In this document: positions 35,236-47,945 of the stretch, in pieces
How the letters are laid out: the number at the start of each line of letters is the position of its first letter
Numbering within the stretch: position 1 is the stretch's first letter
Source: Eulemur rufifrons
Taxonomy: Eukaryota > Chordata > Mammalia > Primates > Lemuridae
Reading direction: 5' to 3'
NCBI RefSeq assembly: GCF_041146395.1
Contig: NC_091010.1
Location: 46,334,001-46,398,000, forward strand
Length of the DNA stretch: 64,000 bases
Translations under genes and position numbers: made by a program
Notes under the pieces: generated by a model
Seen by the model: the letters and a program-made list of their open reading frames with translations, nothing else
Database searches by the model: none
What the model was told of the DNA's origin: nothing

Positions 35236-36637
35236 TTAGTCAAAATGTTTTTATCTCTATTATAATCAGAAATAACAACAGAAGTCATCCTATTTTTAAA
35301 TATATCAACTTATTTTAACTTCAAAGGTATTGGTTTTAGTGGGAAAATATTCAGATGTTTATGCACATGAAATAGTGAAGTCATTTGCATTAAAATCATG
35401 TGAAAAGCAGCTCTCACCACTATTTCTCAGTATTGTTTGGGTGTTTTGAGGAATTAAAAGGAAAATAAGTGGTAAAAATTTAGAAAAGAGAAAATCTATA
35501 TTTATCTTTGATAGGACTTTGTACCTATAAAACACAATAGCTACTGATAAGCTATTAGAATTAATAATAAAATTTGGTAAAGGGAATAAATATAAGCTAA
35601 AAATAATTAAATAATTTAAAATAATTAAAATCAATATCTTCTCTTTTCTTTTTTCATACTAGGAAAAAGTTATAAGGAGAAAGAAATCCACTCTCAACAT
35701 CAACAAAACTATAAAATATTTAAAAATAAGTTTAATAAGAAAGGTATAGGAAGAAAATTATAAAATATTACCAAGTGATATAAAATAAGAACTGAAGAAA
35801 TGGAGAGATATACTATGTTCTTAAGTAGAATATAAATCAAAAAAATATCAATCCTTCCCAAATTAGGCTATAAACTGAGTGTAATTCTATACAGAATCCA
35901 GTGATAAATTTTCTTGAACTCGAGAAAGTGAAAAGTTCATTTTAAAAAGTATAAGTATATGAGAATAGCCAAGAAAATCTTTAAAAAGAAAAATGAGGGA
36001 GTACATAGCATTGGCAAAGAAAGAAAGAACAGAAAAATTACAGAAAACAGTTCAGAAATAGGTACAAATGTATGTGGGAGTATAATATATGGTATTTCAA
36101 TTCAGTGGCAAAAGAATGTTTTAAAAACGGTGTAGGCAAAGCCGGCTAGTCATTTGTAAGAAAACAATGTTATATACTTACATCATACTATATATAAACA
36201 TAAATTCCAATCACAGTAAAAGATTAAAGCTCTAAGTTAAAACTGAGCCAAAATATAAATGATGTCCAGAGAGAAAAATGATTTGCAATACACATGACAA
36301 AGGATTAACATTCTTAATTCACAAAGAGCAATTACAAACTGATAAGAAAAAGATCAACACTCAATAAAAAGGGCAAAGAATTTGAATAGGTAATTTGCCA
36401 AAGAGGAAATACAAATCACCAATAAACTTGTGAAAATATATACATCCTGGCTATAGACAGAAGAGTGCAAGAATGAGATGTTTTTCATCTGCTAGACTGA
36501 AAATGATTAAAAAGAACACTAATACCCAGTGCTAATGAGAATGTGAGAAATAACTGCTCTGATACACCACTAGTGGGAATGGGAATTGCTATAATCTTTT
36601 CTGAAAGATGTCTGGCAAGATGCATTAAAATTTAAAA

Positions 36638-38021
36638 TGCAAACTATAAAAGAAAACATTCATAAATTGGACTTGATCAAAATTAAAAGCGTCTGCTCTT
36701 TTGAAAGAAATTATTAAGAAAATAATAAGACAAGTTACATACTGGGAAAAAATATTTGCAATTCACATATCTGACAAAAGAACTTGAATCCCAGAGCATA
36801 TACAGAACTCTCAAAACTCAATAATAGGAAAGCAAATCTCATTTTTTTAAATGGGCAAAAGACCTAAACACACATTTCACTAAAGAAGATATACAGATGG
36901 TAAATAAGCACATGAAGAGATGCTTGATGTCATTAGTCACAGAGAAATGCAAATTAAAAACACAATGACATACCACTATACACCCTCAAAAATAGCTAAA
37001 ATTTAAAAGACACAATACCAAGTGCTAGCAAAGATGCAGACGAACTAAAACCCTCACACACTATTAGTTGGGAATGCAAAATGGTACAGCCACTTTGTAA
37101 AACAATCTGAGAGTTTCTTATAAAGTTAAATAGACACTTAGCATAAAGCCAAGCAACCCCACTCACAGTATCTACCGAAGGGAAATGAAAATATATGGCA
37201 ACACAAGGATCTGAGAAAAAATGTTTTAGCAGCTTTATTCATAATTACTAAAAACTAGAAACAAACCCAATATCCACAAACTGATGAAGTGATAAATGAA
37301 TCGTAGAATATCCATATAACGAAACATTATTCAGCAATAAAAGGGATGAAATGGTGATATATGCAACATGATGAATGAATCTCTAAAAACATTATGATAA
37401 GAGAAAGAAACCAGATACACACAATCACTTTATTGTTCCATTTACAGATGCTCCTAGACTTGCAATGGGGTTATATCCCAATAAACTCATCATAAGTTGA
37501 AACTACCATAAGTCAAAATTGCATTTAATACACCTAACTTATTGAACATCATAGCTTAGCCTAGCCTACTTTAAATGTGCTCAGAACACTAAGCCTACAG
37601 TTGGGCAGTACCATCTAACACAAAGCCTATTATTTACTACTATATTAATAAGAAAGTGCTGAATATTTCAAGTAATTTATTGAACACTGCACTGGAAGTA
37701 AAACACAGAATGGCCGTATGGGTACTTAAAGTATGGTTTCTACTAAATGTAACCATTGCAAAGTTGAAAAATCGTAAGTCAAATCATTGTTAAGTTGGAG
37801 ACAGTCTGTATATGACATTTAGGGACAGATAACAGTTCAGAGGCAGCTAAGGAATAAGGGTGGAAAGAGGAAATTGCAAAGAGAGACAAGAGAACTTTCT
37901 AGGATAACAAATCTTCTATATCTTGACAATGGTGGTGATTACATGACTATATAGTATATACTTTTGTCAAAATATACAGTTTTTCTGCATGTAAATTATA
38001 CCTAAATAAATCTGACTTTAT
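36638..38021 (+). mobile_element. Inner L1M 3' end, itself carrying a Tigger MITE
   Basis: From ATTGGACTTGATCAAAATTA through GGGCAAAAGACCTAAACACA, AAATGCAAATTAAAAACACA and ATTATTCAGCAATAAAAGGG to the 3' UTR phrase ATGTAAATTATACCTAAATA. It is split at TA (37443-37444) by a 364-bp Tigger-type element. Stops in all frames. Confidence 0.75.
37445..37808 (+). mobile_element. Tigger-type non-autonomous DNA transposon
   Basis: Starts CAGATGCTCCTAGACTTGC and ends GTTAAGTTGGAGACAGTCTG, imperfect inverted termini, with TA on both sides (37443-37444 and 37809-37810). The interior has GCTTAGCCTAGCCTACTTTA and AAAGTTGAAAAATCGTAAGT. The wording belongs to the Tc1/mariner Tigger MITEs; the exact MER name is not assigned. 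Confidence 0.8.
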
Positions 38022-38530
38022 AAAATTTAAAAATATATATACCTTTTGACTCACACATCCCACTTTGAGAAATCTACTCTACAATAATGAATGTATGTAT
38101 ATAGTTTGAATGTATATTAATATATATGTAATATAGCAATGTATATTAACAGGGAAATAGTTAAATTATGATATATTTAATATTACAGAATATAACGTAA
38201 ATAATTAAAAAGAATGAGTTAGATCACATGGATTGACCTAGAGAGATGTCTATGACATATATTTGGGGAGAAAAACAGATTATAGAATATTGATTATATT
38301 GGAATCTCTTTTTTCACTAAGAACAATTTTTTAAATCTTTATATGTAAATATAATGTATAAGGCATTTAAAAAGGTGTGGAAGTATAAACATTAAACACT
38401 GGTTAGTTTTTAGGGGTAGAAACTGAGGAGGCCAAGAAAAGAAATGATTATCTTTTCCTTATTTATCTCTGATTGTTTAACTAATTAAGTTAAACATTTA
38501 TTACTTTTATAATTTTAAAACACCTAATAA

Positions 38531-40784
38531 AGTAAAAAAAAGTTTTTAAGATCCAATATATGCAATTTTTCAATGTTAGCAATTTAATCAAAAACTTTAT
38601 TAATATATCAAAAGCTTTATTAATATAAAGAATATTAATACTTCCAATTTTGAAATCATATTTATAGTTTAAATATATACTATTTAGATATAATTTAATA
38701 TACAGGTTAACTTATCATATTATATGTAGATATAAATATATAACATACCAAAATTGTAATAGTCATCATGTCTAAATAATGGAATTTTGGATAATTTTTT
38801 ATACTTTCCAAATTTGTATGATGAATTTACATAATTTTTAAGCATTGAAAAAGTATACATTAAATACCAATATTATTAAAAAAAACATTTAGTATAACCA
38901 TAAGAAAGAATGGCTTTCAGAAGCATTTTCCAAAAATTTTAACAAGATGAGGGGTATTCAATATAGCATTTTAACTGGAAAAGTAGATCTATAACTATAT
39001 ATGTACCATAATATTTCAATTATGTTTTAAATATATATAAAATAAAATACATATATTAGTTATCTCTATGTTAAGAGAATTTCCAAGTTTTCATCAGTAA
39101 GCATGTATTACTTTTACAAATCGGAAGAAAAGTTCCTAAGAAGAAGGTACTTCCTCAGATTAATTCAGTGACATATGTACTTTGGGTGAATTTTTTCCTA
39201 TAACAAAGAGAAAAGAAGCAGGAAGATCATCTGCCTTGTGAAACCAGCCATATGCACACAACTCTCCTTATTTAATTAAATATTTAACAGAGGAGAGTTT
39301 GGACAACAGAACTTCTTCCAGTTTTCCTTTCTCTTACAACTCCTAGTTATGAGAGAAGGTGAGGAAATAAATTATCAAGATGAAGAAACCAGGATCCCAG
39401 GGTCATTGGCATTCAGATCATGGCCCATTGTCCTGGAGTAGGTGACCCAGGAAGCACAAGGGCAGACCTTCTGGAGCCTGGTCTGGTAGCAGGGGACAAC
39501 TGGCCTGGAAATGTCAGCATTAGAGAAGTCTGATAATGGGATGCCCCAAAAGATGATATAATATAGAATTGTGAGTCGCAGCAAAAAATAGTGATAAATA
39601 GTAAGCATTCAGTAAATGCTATTGAAAGTTGAATCAAAGTATTTTGATTATCCATTTCCTCAACCAGGCAGAAACTGGGAATCTAAAAACCTCTTCATTA
39701 CACAAATAAGCTCTTTCTCCTGATCCCTAAGAAAGAAAGCTTTACCCTCCCAAATCTAGAAATCACTGTTTTGGATAAATTTATCTTAGTTAAAACAGAC
39801 TTCAAAGTAAACTCTTCAATTTGACTCAGGAATACAGAAATCCAAAACCACAAACATCATTTCAGAGAGGTTGAACATATGTACAAATTACTTCAAAAGC
39901 ACACTCAAAATCCCATCAAATATGCTTGAATAGTAATGATGCTTACTATTTTGAGTATTAATATTTATAAAGAATAAGTTAATACAGAGATTCCATTTAT
40001 CAGCTACTTCTAAAACACATGTTTTACTATTGGAGAGTCTAGTCCATAAATTTTTTTTATTGAAAAACTTCCCCAGGAAGCTTGTAAGCACAGCTTAGAA
40101 TATGTATTCATACATGTGATTCACTCTTTAGCCCTCTAGAAGAGTCTTCTATGGTGATATAATCCACATCACTGTATAATACATTAATAAACAAACATGC
40201 AAATAAATAGCATACAATGGGGCATACTAATCACTTTTCAAGGTCATTTCTAAACATTATTTTACTTTGATAAAGTTTGAAGTAAATGTCAGAGGGAAAA
40301 ACCTGATATTAAATATTCTGCTATCCAGGGGTTTTGGCTGTGCATCTAATCACAGACACCTGGATTCATACTGATAGACAAATTTATATTCCACCCCCCT
40401 CCTCAGCAGAAAGTTAACAAGGCAGACGTTCCCTTGTCCCCTGACATTAATGTAAAATATGGTGCTACTGTATAAAGGGGTTTTAAAGATGCTTTAGAAT
40501 GAGTTAAGAAAGAAATTGGCAAATGTGAGAAATGAGGTTGATCCAAGCATCTAGGGTAGAGTGGAAGAAAATATGGAGTATTTAATGATAAAAGTTTGTG
40601 CAGAGAAGTTTATAGTAGGTTCACTTAAGTACAGGAAATACGGAAAGAGGAACAAGTAAAATAGGATAATGGGGATCTCCCAAAATCTCAAAAACAACAA
40701 TAAGAGGACTCACTCTACTGACAAGCTATAGGAGCCATTTTGAGAATGGAAATGATAATTCAAACCACTGATAAAATTAATTTG
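38531..40784. other. No gene recognised; AT-rich
   Basis: 38531-39140 is extremely AT-rich, with a possible L1ME end near 39095-39130. 39141-40784 has no exon or repeat I can name. The overlapping frames at 39375-39655 show no domain. Confidence 0.5.
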
Positions 40785-41075
40785 GGCCAGGCACAGTGGC
40801 TCATGCCTGTAATCCTAGCACTCTGGGAGGCCAAAGCAGGAGGATCACTTGAAGCCAAGAATTTGACACCAGCCTGGGCAATATTGCAAGACCCCATCTC
40901 TACAAAAAAAAATGTTTTAATTAGCCAGGTGTGGTGGTGTGTACCTGTCATACAAGGTACTCAGAAGGCTGCAGCAAGAGGATCACTTGAGCCCAGGAGT
41001 TGGAGGCTGCAGTGCACTATGATCATACCACTGCATTCCAGCCTAGGCAACAGAGTGAGACCCCATCTCTAAAAA
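40785..41075 (+). mobile_element. Alu (J-like dimer)
   Basis: GGCCAGGCACAGTGGCTCAT then TAATCCTAGCACTCTGGGAG, both monomers and an A-rich tail followed by an (AAT)n run at 41094-41108. The CTAGCACTCTGG variant is frequent in strepsirrhine Alus. Confidence 0.92.
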
Positions 41076-42043
41076 ATAAGAAAACAACCCAAAAAATAAT
41101 AATAATAATTTTTAAGCATAATTAAAATCCACAGGTGTTGGCAGAAATTATTTTAAACTTCCACCAAAATGTCAAATTAATGGCACAAACAACTATTAAA
41201 TAACAGTGATCAAGAAAGGTGCTACAGAGGAAGAATTTAAGCCTAAAATAATGTTTTATGCTTGTTGGTTACCATAGCCTTATGCTTACCTAGAAATAGT
41301 CCCCTGAGCATTACGGTTTATGATAACTGAAAGAACAGTTCTTGTGTCATTGATTTGGGCACGTTTGCTCAATTTAAGTTAGTAGAATGGGCCACAACAG
41401 GGAAGTACAAATCTCTTTTGCTCGATTTATTTGCCACAGATACACAGTAAAGTTGACCACAGGAATCCCAGTCCAATTCAGAGTCTAATGACTGAAGGAA
41501 AAGGTACAAAACCAAAAGTGGCAGCAAATAACAAGACATGAGTCCTCAGAAAGGAATATTGGAAAGCATCTTGAGTAATGCCATCCATTTATAATGGCTG
41601 CTGTTTCAAGCTGCCTGAATATAGAGTTGACTAGATGACTTTCACAGCACAAATAAATTTTTAGAAATCTGACCTCATTTCAGGATCATTCACTATGCTC
41701 TAGATACTATCCAGAATGCTGCACAAGTAAATATTCCTTGACCTCCAGGAGTTTCTGTTCTAAACAAAATCCTAGAAAATTTATTTCCCCATAAGGCTAC
41801 CTTAACTTTTATATTTTTCATCTTATTACAGCACAAGAATCCTCCACAAAGTTCAATAAATACCTCAAAGAGGGGGAGGAGGTGAGGCAAAGGGAGACAA
41901 ATAACTAAATCTGAACCCGTAGAAGTTATTTAATACATGTCAGTATTATTTCTAAAAAGTAGTCTTCAAGTGAAATCACTCTTTATGTACACAGCAGAAC
42001 ATTTTCAACAAATTTACAGAACATTTTTATATTAAGAATGACG
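41076..42043. other. No gene recognised
   Basis: Mixed sequence upstream of the large L1. The frame 41890-41693 shows no domain. Confidence 0.45.
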
Positions 42044-45000
42044 AGAGGAAGAGCTTCAAGATGGTGGACCAAAGATACCACCGGCCAGAGTGTCTCTGCA
42101 AGGAAAAATTTCAGATGAAAGAGAAAAAACAAACAGACAAATATAGATTGGATGAGGGTCTGAAGGAAGGGTGCCTGAAACTACAGGAGACTCCAAGGGA
42201 AGAGGATATGCAAAGCAGAACTAAAAGGAGAAAGACATCAGCTACGATTAAGCCCAGAGAGGCTCGGAGACCAGTAAGAAGGATAGGTAGATTGGCCAAC
42301 AATCCCCTCCCTCGCATCTCGGACTGTTGGTGATCTCCCAAGCTGCTGGAGAGACCTTCTGCTGAAGCTAGCCCAGAGACTGCTGCCGCCAGGGAGCAGA
42401 GAGCTTCTTATAGACAAAGAACTAGGCTCTCATCCCCTCCCCCAGGCGCCTCCCGCCCCACAGACCTGAGCTGAATAGCAGGCACCATATTGTTTCTATA
42501 CCCACCAGGCGCCTTTGCCCTCCCCAGGTGGCCTCAATCCCTCAAGTTCTGTCTTACTCATCCCCACACAAACATTTCCCAACTCCAGCCCAGGCTATGG
42601 GAGCCATAGGGTCCAGTGGGTCCCGGTTGATCTGCATGACTTCAGAACCCCACCATTCTGAGTGAACTGCCTCCAAAGACAAAGGGTTGGAGATGAACAA
42701 AGGGTGGACTTTCCTCTACCTAAACTCTTCTTCACCCCTGTCCCCTCCCCATCTGCAGCTGCTGAGAAAGATATTTGAGCCACCACACCAAGGCTTCCAG
42801 AGGAAATGAGTCTAAGACCTTTCCTTTTGGGATCCTGCAGCAGACTGAGGGGTGCTAGGACTATGAGTTCCCTGCCTGCTGGCCCTCCCTGGTGCTGCTT
42901 GCCTGGCAAATCCAGCAAAGCAGGACACACCCAAGGTGGAGGGACATTGAATCACCCATAGCAACCCATGAGAGAGACTTGGGACCAGTATCCCTCTCCC
43001 TGGCATGGTCAGGGTTTAATCTCCAGGGCCCAGGGGATGGACCTGCAGGCCAGATCCTATACGCCAATGTCTCAATCGCATCTCCTGGGGGAACAGATGG
43101 GATATTTGTGAATTAGTCTCAAGAGGTGTGGGGTGCCTGCAGGGGCAGATCAGGGCTGAGAGTGCAGAGTGGGTCCTAGTTACAGTGTGCTCAAAGGGCA
43201 TCACTCGAACCATCGGAGGGCAGCACTACCAGCTCAGGCTGAGATCCTGGGAAGGGAACCTCCCAGCCCACATCATATTCCTGGGGGAGCTCAGCAGCCT
43301 TGAAGTCCTGCCTACCGGCAGAATTCCCCCCCCCCCAAAAAATGAGAAATAGGGGAGGGTGCAAAGGAGTGAACCCTGCTCCAGACTAAGGGTCTTAGAC
43401 AGCCCCACATCTTCACGCAGACTTTTTGGTTCAGTGGGGCCACTTTACCTCCTGCCTGGAAGCTTTGTCCAGAGGCATAGAACAGAACTTTGATCCCTGC
43501 TAAAAGCATCTGTGGAGCTTGAGAACAGGCTCACCCAACACAGCCATGCCCACCATCACTCCCCTCCCATCCCTGCTACGTTGGAGAATAAGAATACACC
43601 TGGAAATTCCAGTGCTCTACTCACCAGCTGAGACATTTTGAGTGTTCTCCCAAGGAACTAGAGCTGATCACAGGACCCAAAAACAACACTGTGGCTTGTT
43701 CCTCCTGGCAAGTGCCACCTACTGACAGGGAGGTCAATATGCACCCCCTTTTACCACATTTACTGACTTAACGTAAGGGTGTGGTCAATTCTCACCCACA
43801 TGCACCACCTACCAGCTCAGAGATTAAACTAGGTGCATCAGTATCTAAACAAAGGAAAATCCAAAACTAGGAAGAAACAACTACTCCAGATAAGAAGGAA
43901 GCAGAAAAAAAACTCCAGAAATATGAAGAATCACAGCCGAAGGACACCCCTAAAAGGGAACGTCAGCTCTCTAGCAATGTACCAACCAAAACCAGAACAA
44001 TGAAATGACAGATGAAGAATTTCAAACATGGATTGGATTGTAAGGAAGCTCAAAGAAGTGCAAGATAAGATGGAAACCCCACACAAAGAAACCACAAAAA
44101 GAATGAAAGAAAGAAAGAAAAAATTCATTAAAGTAATTGAAATATTAAAGAAAAATCAAACAGAACATCTGGAAATAAAAAATTCATTCAAGGAATTACA
44201 AAACACAGTGGAAAGCCTTAAGAATAGGTTAGATCAAGCAAAAGAAAGAATCTTAGAGCTTGAAGAAAACATCTTTCAATTCAACAAGTCAGTCACAGAG
44301 AGCAGAGAAAAAAGAGAAAAGAGCAAAGCCTATAAGAAATATGGGATTATGTGAAGAGGCCCAAGATCAGAATCATAGGCATCTCTGAGGGTGCAGAAGA
44401 AAATACACAAGGGTTGGATAATCTATCTGACGGAATAATTGAGGAAAATTTCTTTGGCCTTGCTAGAAATCTAAATATCCAGGTATAAGAAGCTCAAAGG
44501 ACTCCTGGGAGATTCATCACAAAGAAGCAAACACCATGACACAGTCATCAAACTGGCCAAAAGAAACATGACAGAGGTGCTCCTATGAGCCATAAGGTAA
44601 AAGCAGCAGGTAACTTACACAGGAAAACCCATCAGACTAACTGCAGACTTCTCAACTGAGACCTTACAAGCCAGAAGGGACTGGGGCCCCATTCCCAGTC
44701 TTCTGAAACAGAATAATGGCCAGCCTAGAATTTCGTATCCTGCAAAACTAAGTTTCATATATGAGGGGAAATAAAGTTTTTCTCAGATGAATAAACACTG
44801 AGGGAATTTGTCAAAACAAGACCTGCCCTACAGGAAGTACTCAGAACTGTCTTTCACACGGATAAGTATAATAGACACTCACTGGTGTAAAATCATCCAA
44901 AACCTAAAAACCAAAGGCCAGATACCACAATGCCTCAAGACATAAAACAAAGCAACAAAGTTCTACACAACAGGAAGAACAGTTATTTCAATAAATGTGA

Positions 45001-45243
45001 ATGGCTTGAACTGCCCACTGAAGAGACATGGGCCAGCTAAATAGATAAATATACACAAGCTAGTATCTGCTGTCTTCAGGAAACACATCTAAACTACAAG
45101 GACTCATTCAGACTCAAGGTGAATGGATGGAAAACAATATGCCACACCAATGAAAAACAAAAGAAAGCTAGTGTAGCAGTTCTCATATCAGATAACTGAG
45201 TCTTCAAATCAACAAAAGTAATGATAGACAAAGATGGTCATTA
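42044..45243 (+). mobile_element. 5' half of a lineage-specific L1 (5' UTR, ORF1, ORF2 start)
   Basis: The element begins GAGAGGAAGAGCTTCAAGATGG, the counterpart of the primate L1 5' end. About 1.95 kb of GC-rich 5' UTR follows, then ORF1 (about 44003-44880) and the first roughly 270 bp of the ORF2 endonuclease region (AATAAATGTGAATGGCTTG, CTGTCTTCAGGAAACACATC). At 45243, in the endonuclease region, the sequence jumps to an L1 3' end. With 45801-47945 this probably formed one full-length L1 with much of ORF2 missing. Multiple stops show it is inactive. Confidence 0.82.
44003..44880 (+). pseudogene. L1 ORF1 pseudogene
   Basis: ATG at 44003 begins the sequence (MTDEEFQTWIG). A frameshift moves the coiled coil into the frame 44028-44354, with KKNQTEHLEIKNSFKEL and RLDQAKERILELEEN. 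The RNA-binding half follows in other frames (KIRIIGISEGAEEN; an LTSQKGLGPHSQ-like stretch) and ends near the AAAACAAGACCTGCCCTACA segment. Stops and frameshifts throughout. Confidence 0.8.
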
Positions 45244-45800
45244 TCAACCCAAAAGAACAAAAGACATTCTATAAAAAAGACATCTGCACGCGAATGTTTA
45301 TAGCAGCACAATTCACAATAGCAAAGATGTGGAAACAACCCAAGTGCCCATCAATACATGAGTGGATTAATAAAATGTGGTATATGTATACCATGGAGTA
45401 CTACTCAGCTATAAGAAACAATAGTGATATAGCACCTCTTGTATTTTCCTGGAGAGAGCTAGAACCCATTCTACTAAGTGAAGTATCCCAAGAATGGAAA
45501 AATAAGCACCACATGTACTCACCATCAAATTGGTTTCACTGATCATCACCTAAGAGCACATTTAGGAATAACATTAACTGGGTGTCGGGAGGGGATGGGT
45601 GCATACATACATAATGAGTGCGATGCGCACCCTCTAGGGATGGACAGGCTTGAAGCTCTGATTCGGGAGTTGGGGGGGGGGCGGCGGTCAAGGGCAATGT
45701 ACATAACCTAAACTTTTGTACCCCTATAATATGCTGAAATAAAAAATAAATTAACAAATAAATAATAAAAATTTTTTTAAAAACCACAAAAAAAAAAAAA
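45244..45800 (+). mobile_element. Young L1 3' end inserted between ORF2 parts
   Basis: Begins CAACCCAAAAGAACAAAAGA in the last part of ORF2, includes the ORF2 C-terminus (ATTCACAATAGCAAAGATGTGG), the 3' UTR (GGGTGTCGGGAGGGGATGGG ... CTAAACTTTTGTACCCC) and an A-rich tail at 45739-45800. It is very similar to the reversed copy at 53755-54290. Immediately afterwards an L1 reverse-transcriptase segment begins. Confidence 0.85.
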
Positions 45801-47945
45801 GCAATATATGACAAACTCACAGCCAGCATCATACTAAATGGGGAAAAATTGAAAGCATTTCCACTTAGAACTGGAACCAGAGAAGGTTGCCCTTATCATC
45901 ACTTTTATTCAACATAATGCTGCAAGTCGTAGCCAGAGCAATCAGACAAAAGAAGGAAATCAAGGCACCCAAATGGGAGCAGAAGAGGTCAAACTATCAC
46001 TCTTTGCTGACAATATGGTGTTATATCTAGAAAACCCCAAAGATTCTGCCAAGAGACTACTGAAATTGATAAATAAGTTCAGCAAAGTCTCAGGTTACAA
46101 AAATCAGTGTACGCAAATCAGTAGCATTCATATATGCCAACAACAGTCAAACTGAGAATCAAATCAAAGACTCAATACCCTTCACAATAGCAACAAAGAA
46201 AATAAAATACCCAGGAATATATTTATCTAAGGAGGTGAAAGGCCTCTACAGGGAGAACTATGAAACACTAAGGAAGGAAACAGCAGGGAACATAAACAGA
46301 TGGAAAACCATACCATGCTCATGGATCAGCAGAATCAACATTGTTAAAATGTCTATACTAGCCAACATGATCTACAGATTCAATGTAATCCCTGTTAAAT
46401 TACCAACATCATTCTTCACATATTTAGAAAAAAACTTCTACACTTTGTATGGAACAGAGAAAATGCCATATAACCACAGCAACCTTAAGCAAAAAGAACA
46501 AATTGGGAGGCATCAATTTACCAGAGTTCAAGCTATATTATAAGGCTATAGTAACCAAAACACCATGGTACCAGCACAAGAACAGAGACCAGTGGAACAG
46601 GACTGAGAACCCAGATACAAAGCCATCTTCATAGAGGCATCTGATTTTGACAAAGCAGACAAAACATACACTGGGGAAAAGAATCCCTATTCAATAAATG
46701 GTGCTGGGAAAATTGGATAGCCACATGTAGAAGACTGAAACAGGATCCACACCGTTCACCTCACAAAAATCAACTCATGATGGACAACAGACAAACTTAA
46801 GGCATGAAGCCATAAGAATTCTAGAAGAAAACATTGGAAAAACTCTTATAGACATAGGCCTTGGCAAATAATTTATGAAGAAGACCTCAAAAGTAATCAC
46901 AACATCAACATAAATAAATGGGAACCTGATCAAATTAAAAAGTTTCTGCACAGCCAAAGAAACTATCACCAGAGAAAATTGACAACCTATAGAATGGGAG
47001 AAAATATTTGCATACAATACATCTGATAAATGGCTGACAACTAGAATCTATATAGAACTCAGGAAAGTCAGCAAGAAAAAAATCAAACAACCCCATTTTT
47101 AATGGGGTTTTAACTTTTTAGTTGGCAATGGACATGAACAGAAACTTTTCAAAAGTAGATAGACTAATGGACAAGAAACATACCAAAAAATACTCAACAT
47201 CTCTAATCATCAGGGTAATGCAAATCAAAATCACAATGAGATATCACTTAACTCCAGTGAGAATGGCTTTTATCAAAAAGTCTGAAAACAACAAATGTTG
47301 GCATGGATGTTGAGAGATAAGAACACTCATATATTGCTGGTGGGACTGCAAACTAGTACAACCTCTATGGAGATACCTCAAAGAACTAAAAGTAGAACTA
47401 CCATTTGATCCAGCAGTCCCACTACTGGGTATCTGCCCAAAGGGAAAAAAGATATTCTACGACAACAACATCTGCACTTGAATGTTTACAGCAGCACAAT
47501 TCACAATTGCAAACATGTGGAAACAACCCATATGCCCATCAATACATGAGTGGATTAATAAAATGTGGTATGTGTATACCACATAGTACTGCTCAGCCAC
47601 GAAAAACAATGATGAACTAAAACCTGTTGTATTATCCTGGATGAAGCTGGAATTCATTCTCCTAAGTGAAGTTATCACAAGAATGGAAAAACAAGTACCA
47701 CATATACTCACCATCAAATTGGTACTAATTGATCAAAACTTATGTGCATGTATGGAAGTAACATTCATCAGGTGTCAGGCACGTGGGAGGGGGTAGGAGG
47801 GGATGAGTATATTCACACCTAATGGGTGCGGTGTGCATAGTCTGGGAGATGGGCATGCTTGTAGCTCTGACTTGGGCAGTACAATGCAACAATGTATGTA
47901 ACCTAAATATTTGTACTCCCGTAATATTCTGAAATATAAAAAAGT
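45801..47945 (+). mobile_element. L1 ORF2 reverse transcriptase to 3' UTR
   Basis: From the RT fingers/palm (GGGGAAAAATTGAAAGCATT) through ORF2's end to a 3' UTR (CATCAGGTGTCAGGCACGTG) and poly(A). The 3' UTR is more diverged from the youngest copies and resembles that at 14280. It likely is the 3' half of the element starting at 42044. A 17-bp inverted insertion at 47098-47114 is unusual. Confidence 0.85.
45802..47710 (+). pseudogene. L1 ORF2 (reverse transcriptase) remnant
   Basis: ORF2 makes the endonuclease/reverse transcriptase that copies L1 RNA at its target. The RT core frame at 45973-46155 reads [16 protein letters not shown]; in working elements the motif is FADD, so the second catalytic Asp (46012-46014) is Asn here. 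Further pieces: 46235-46543 ([20 protein letters not shown]) and 47122-47313. The frame changes repeatedly, so no enzyme is made. Confidence 0.85.

Larger units (their letters stand above)
35260..38530 (+). mobile_element. Outer old L1ME, split by a younger L1M
   Basis: 35480-36637 runs through the L1M ORF2 C-terminal region (AAAATATCAATCCTTCCCAA, GGATTAACATTCTTAATTC). It resumes at 38034 with TATACCTTTTGACTCACAC and continues to about 38530. The join is colinear once 36638-38033 is removed. The repeat TAAAATTTAAAA at 36626-36637 and 38022-38033 is the likely target-site duplication of the inner element. Low sequence complexity weakens that last point. Confidence 0.65.

Noticed and set aside
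43326..43336. C run in the L1 5' UTR, and the G run at 45672, as G-quadruplex signals
   Set aside because: Each is a single homopolymer tract without four separated runs.
42044..44000. GC-rich block with several overlapping ORFs, like a CpG-island promoter
   Set aside because: It is the L1 5' UTR. Promoter activity of L1 is possible, but there is no separate gene.
44028..44354. Coiled-coil ORF of 108 residues
   Set aside because: It is L1 ORF1, broken by frameshift and stops.
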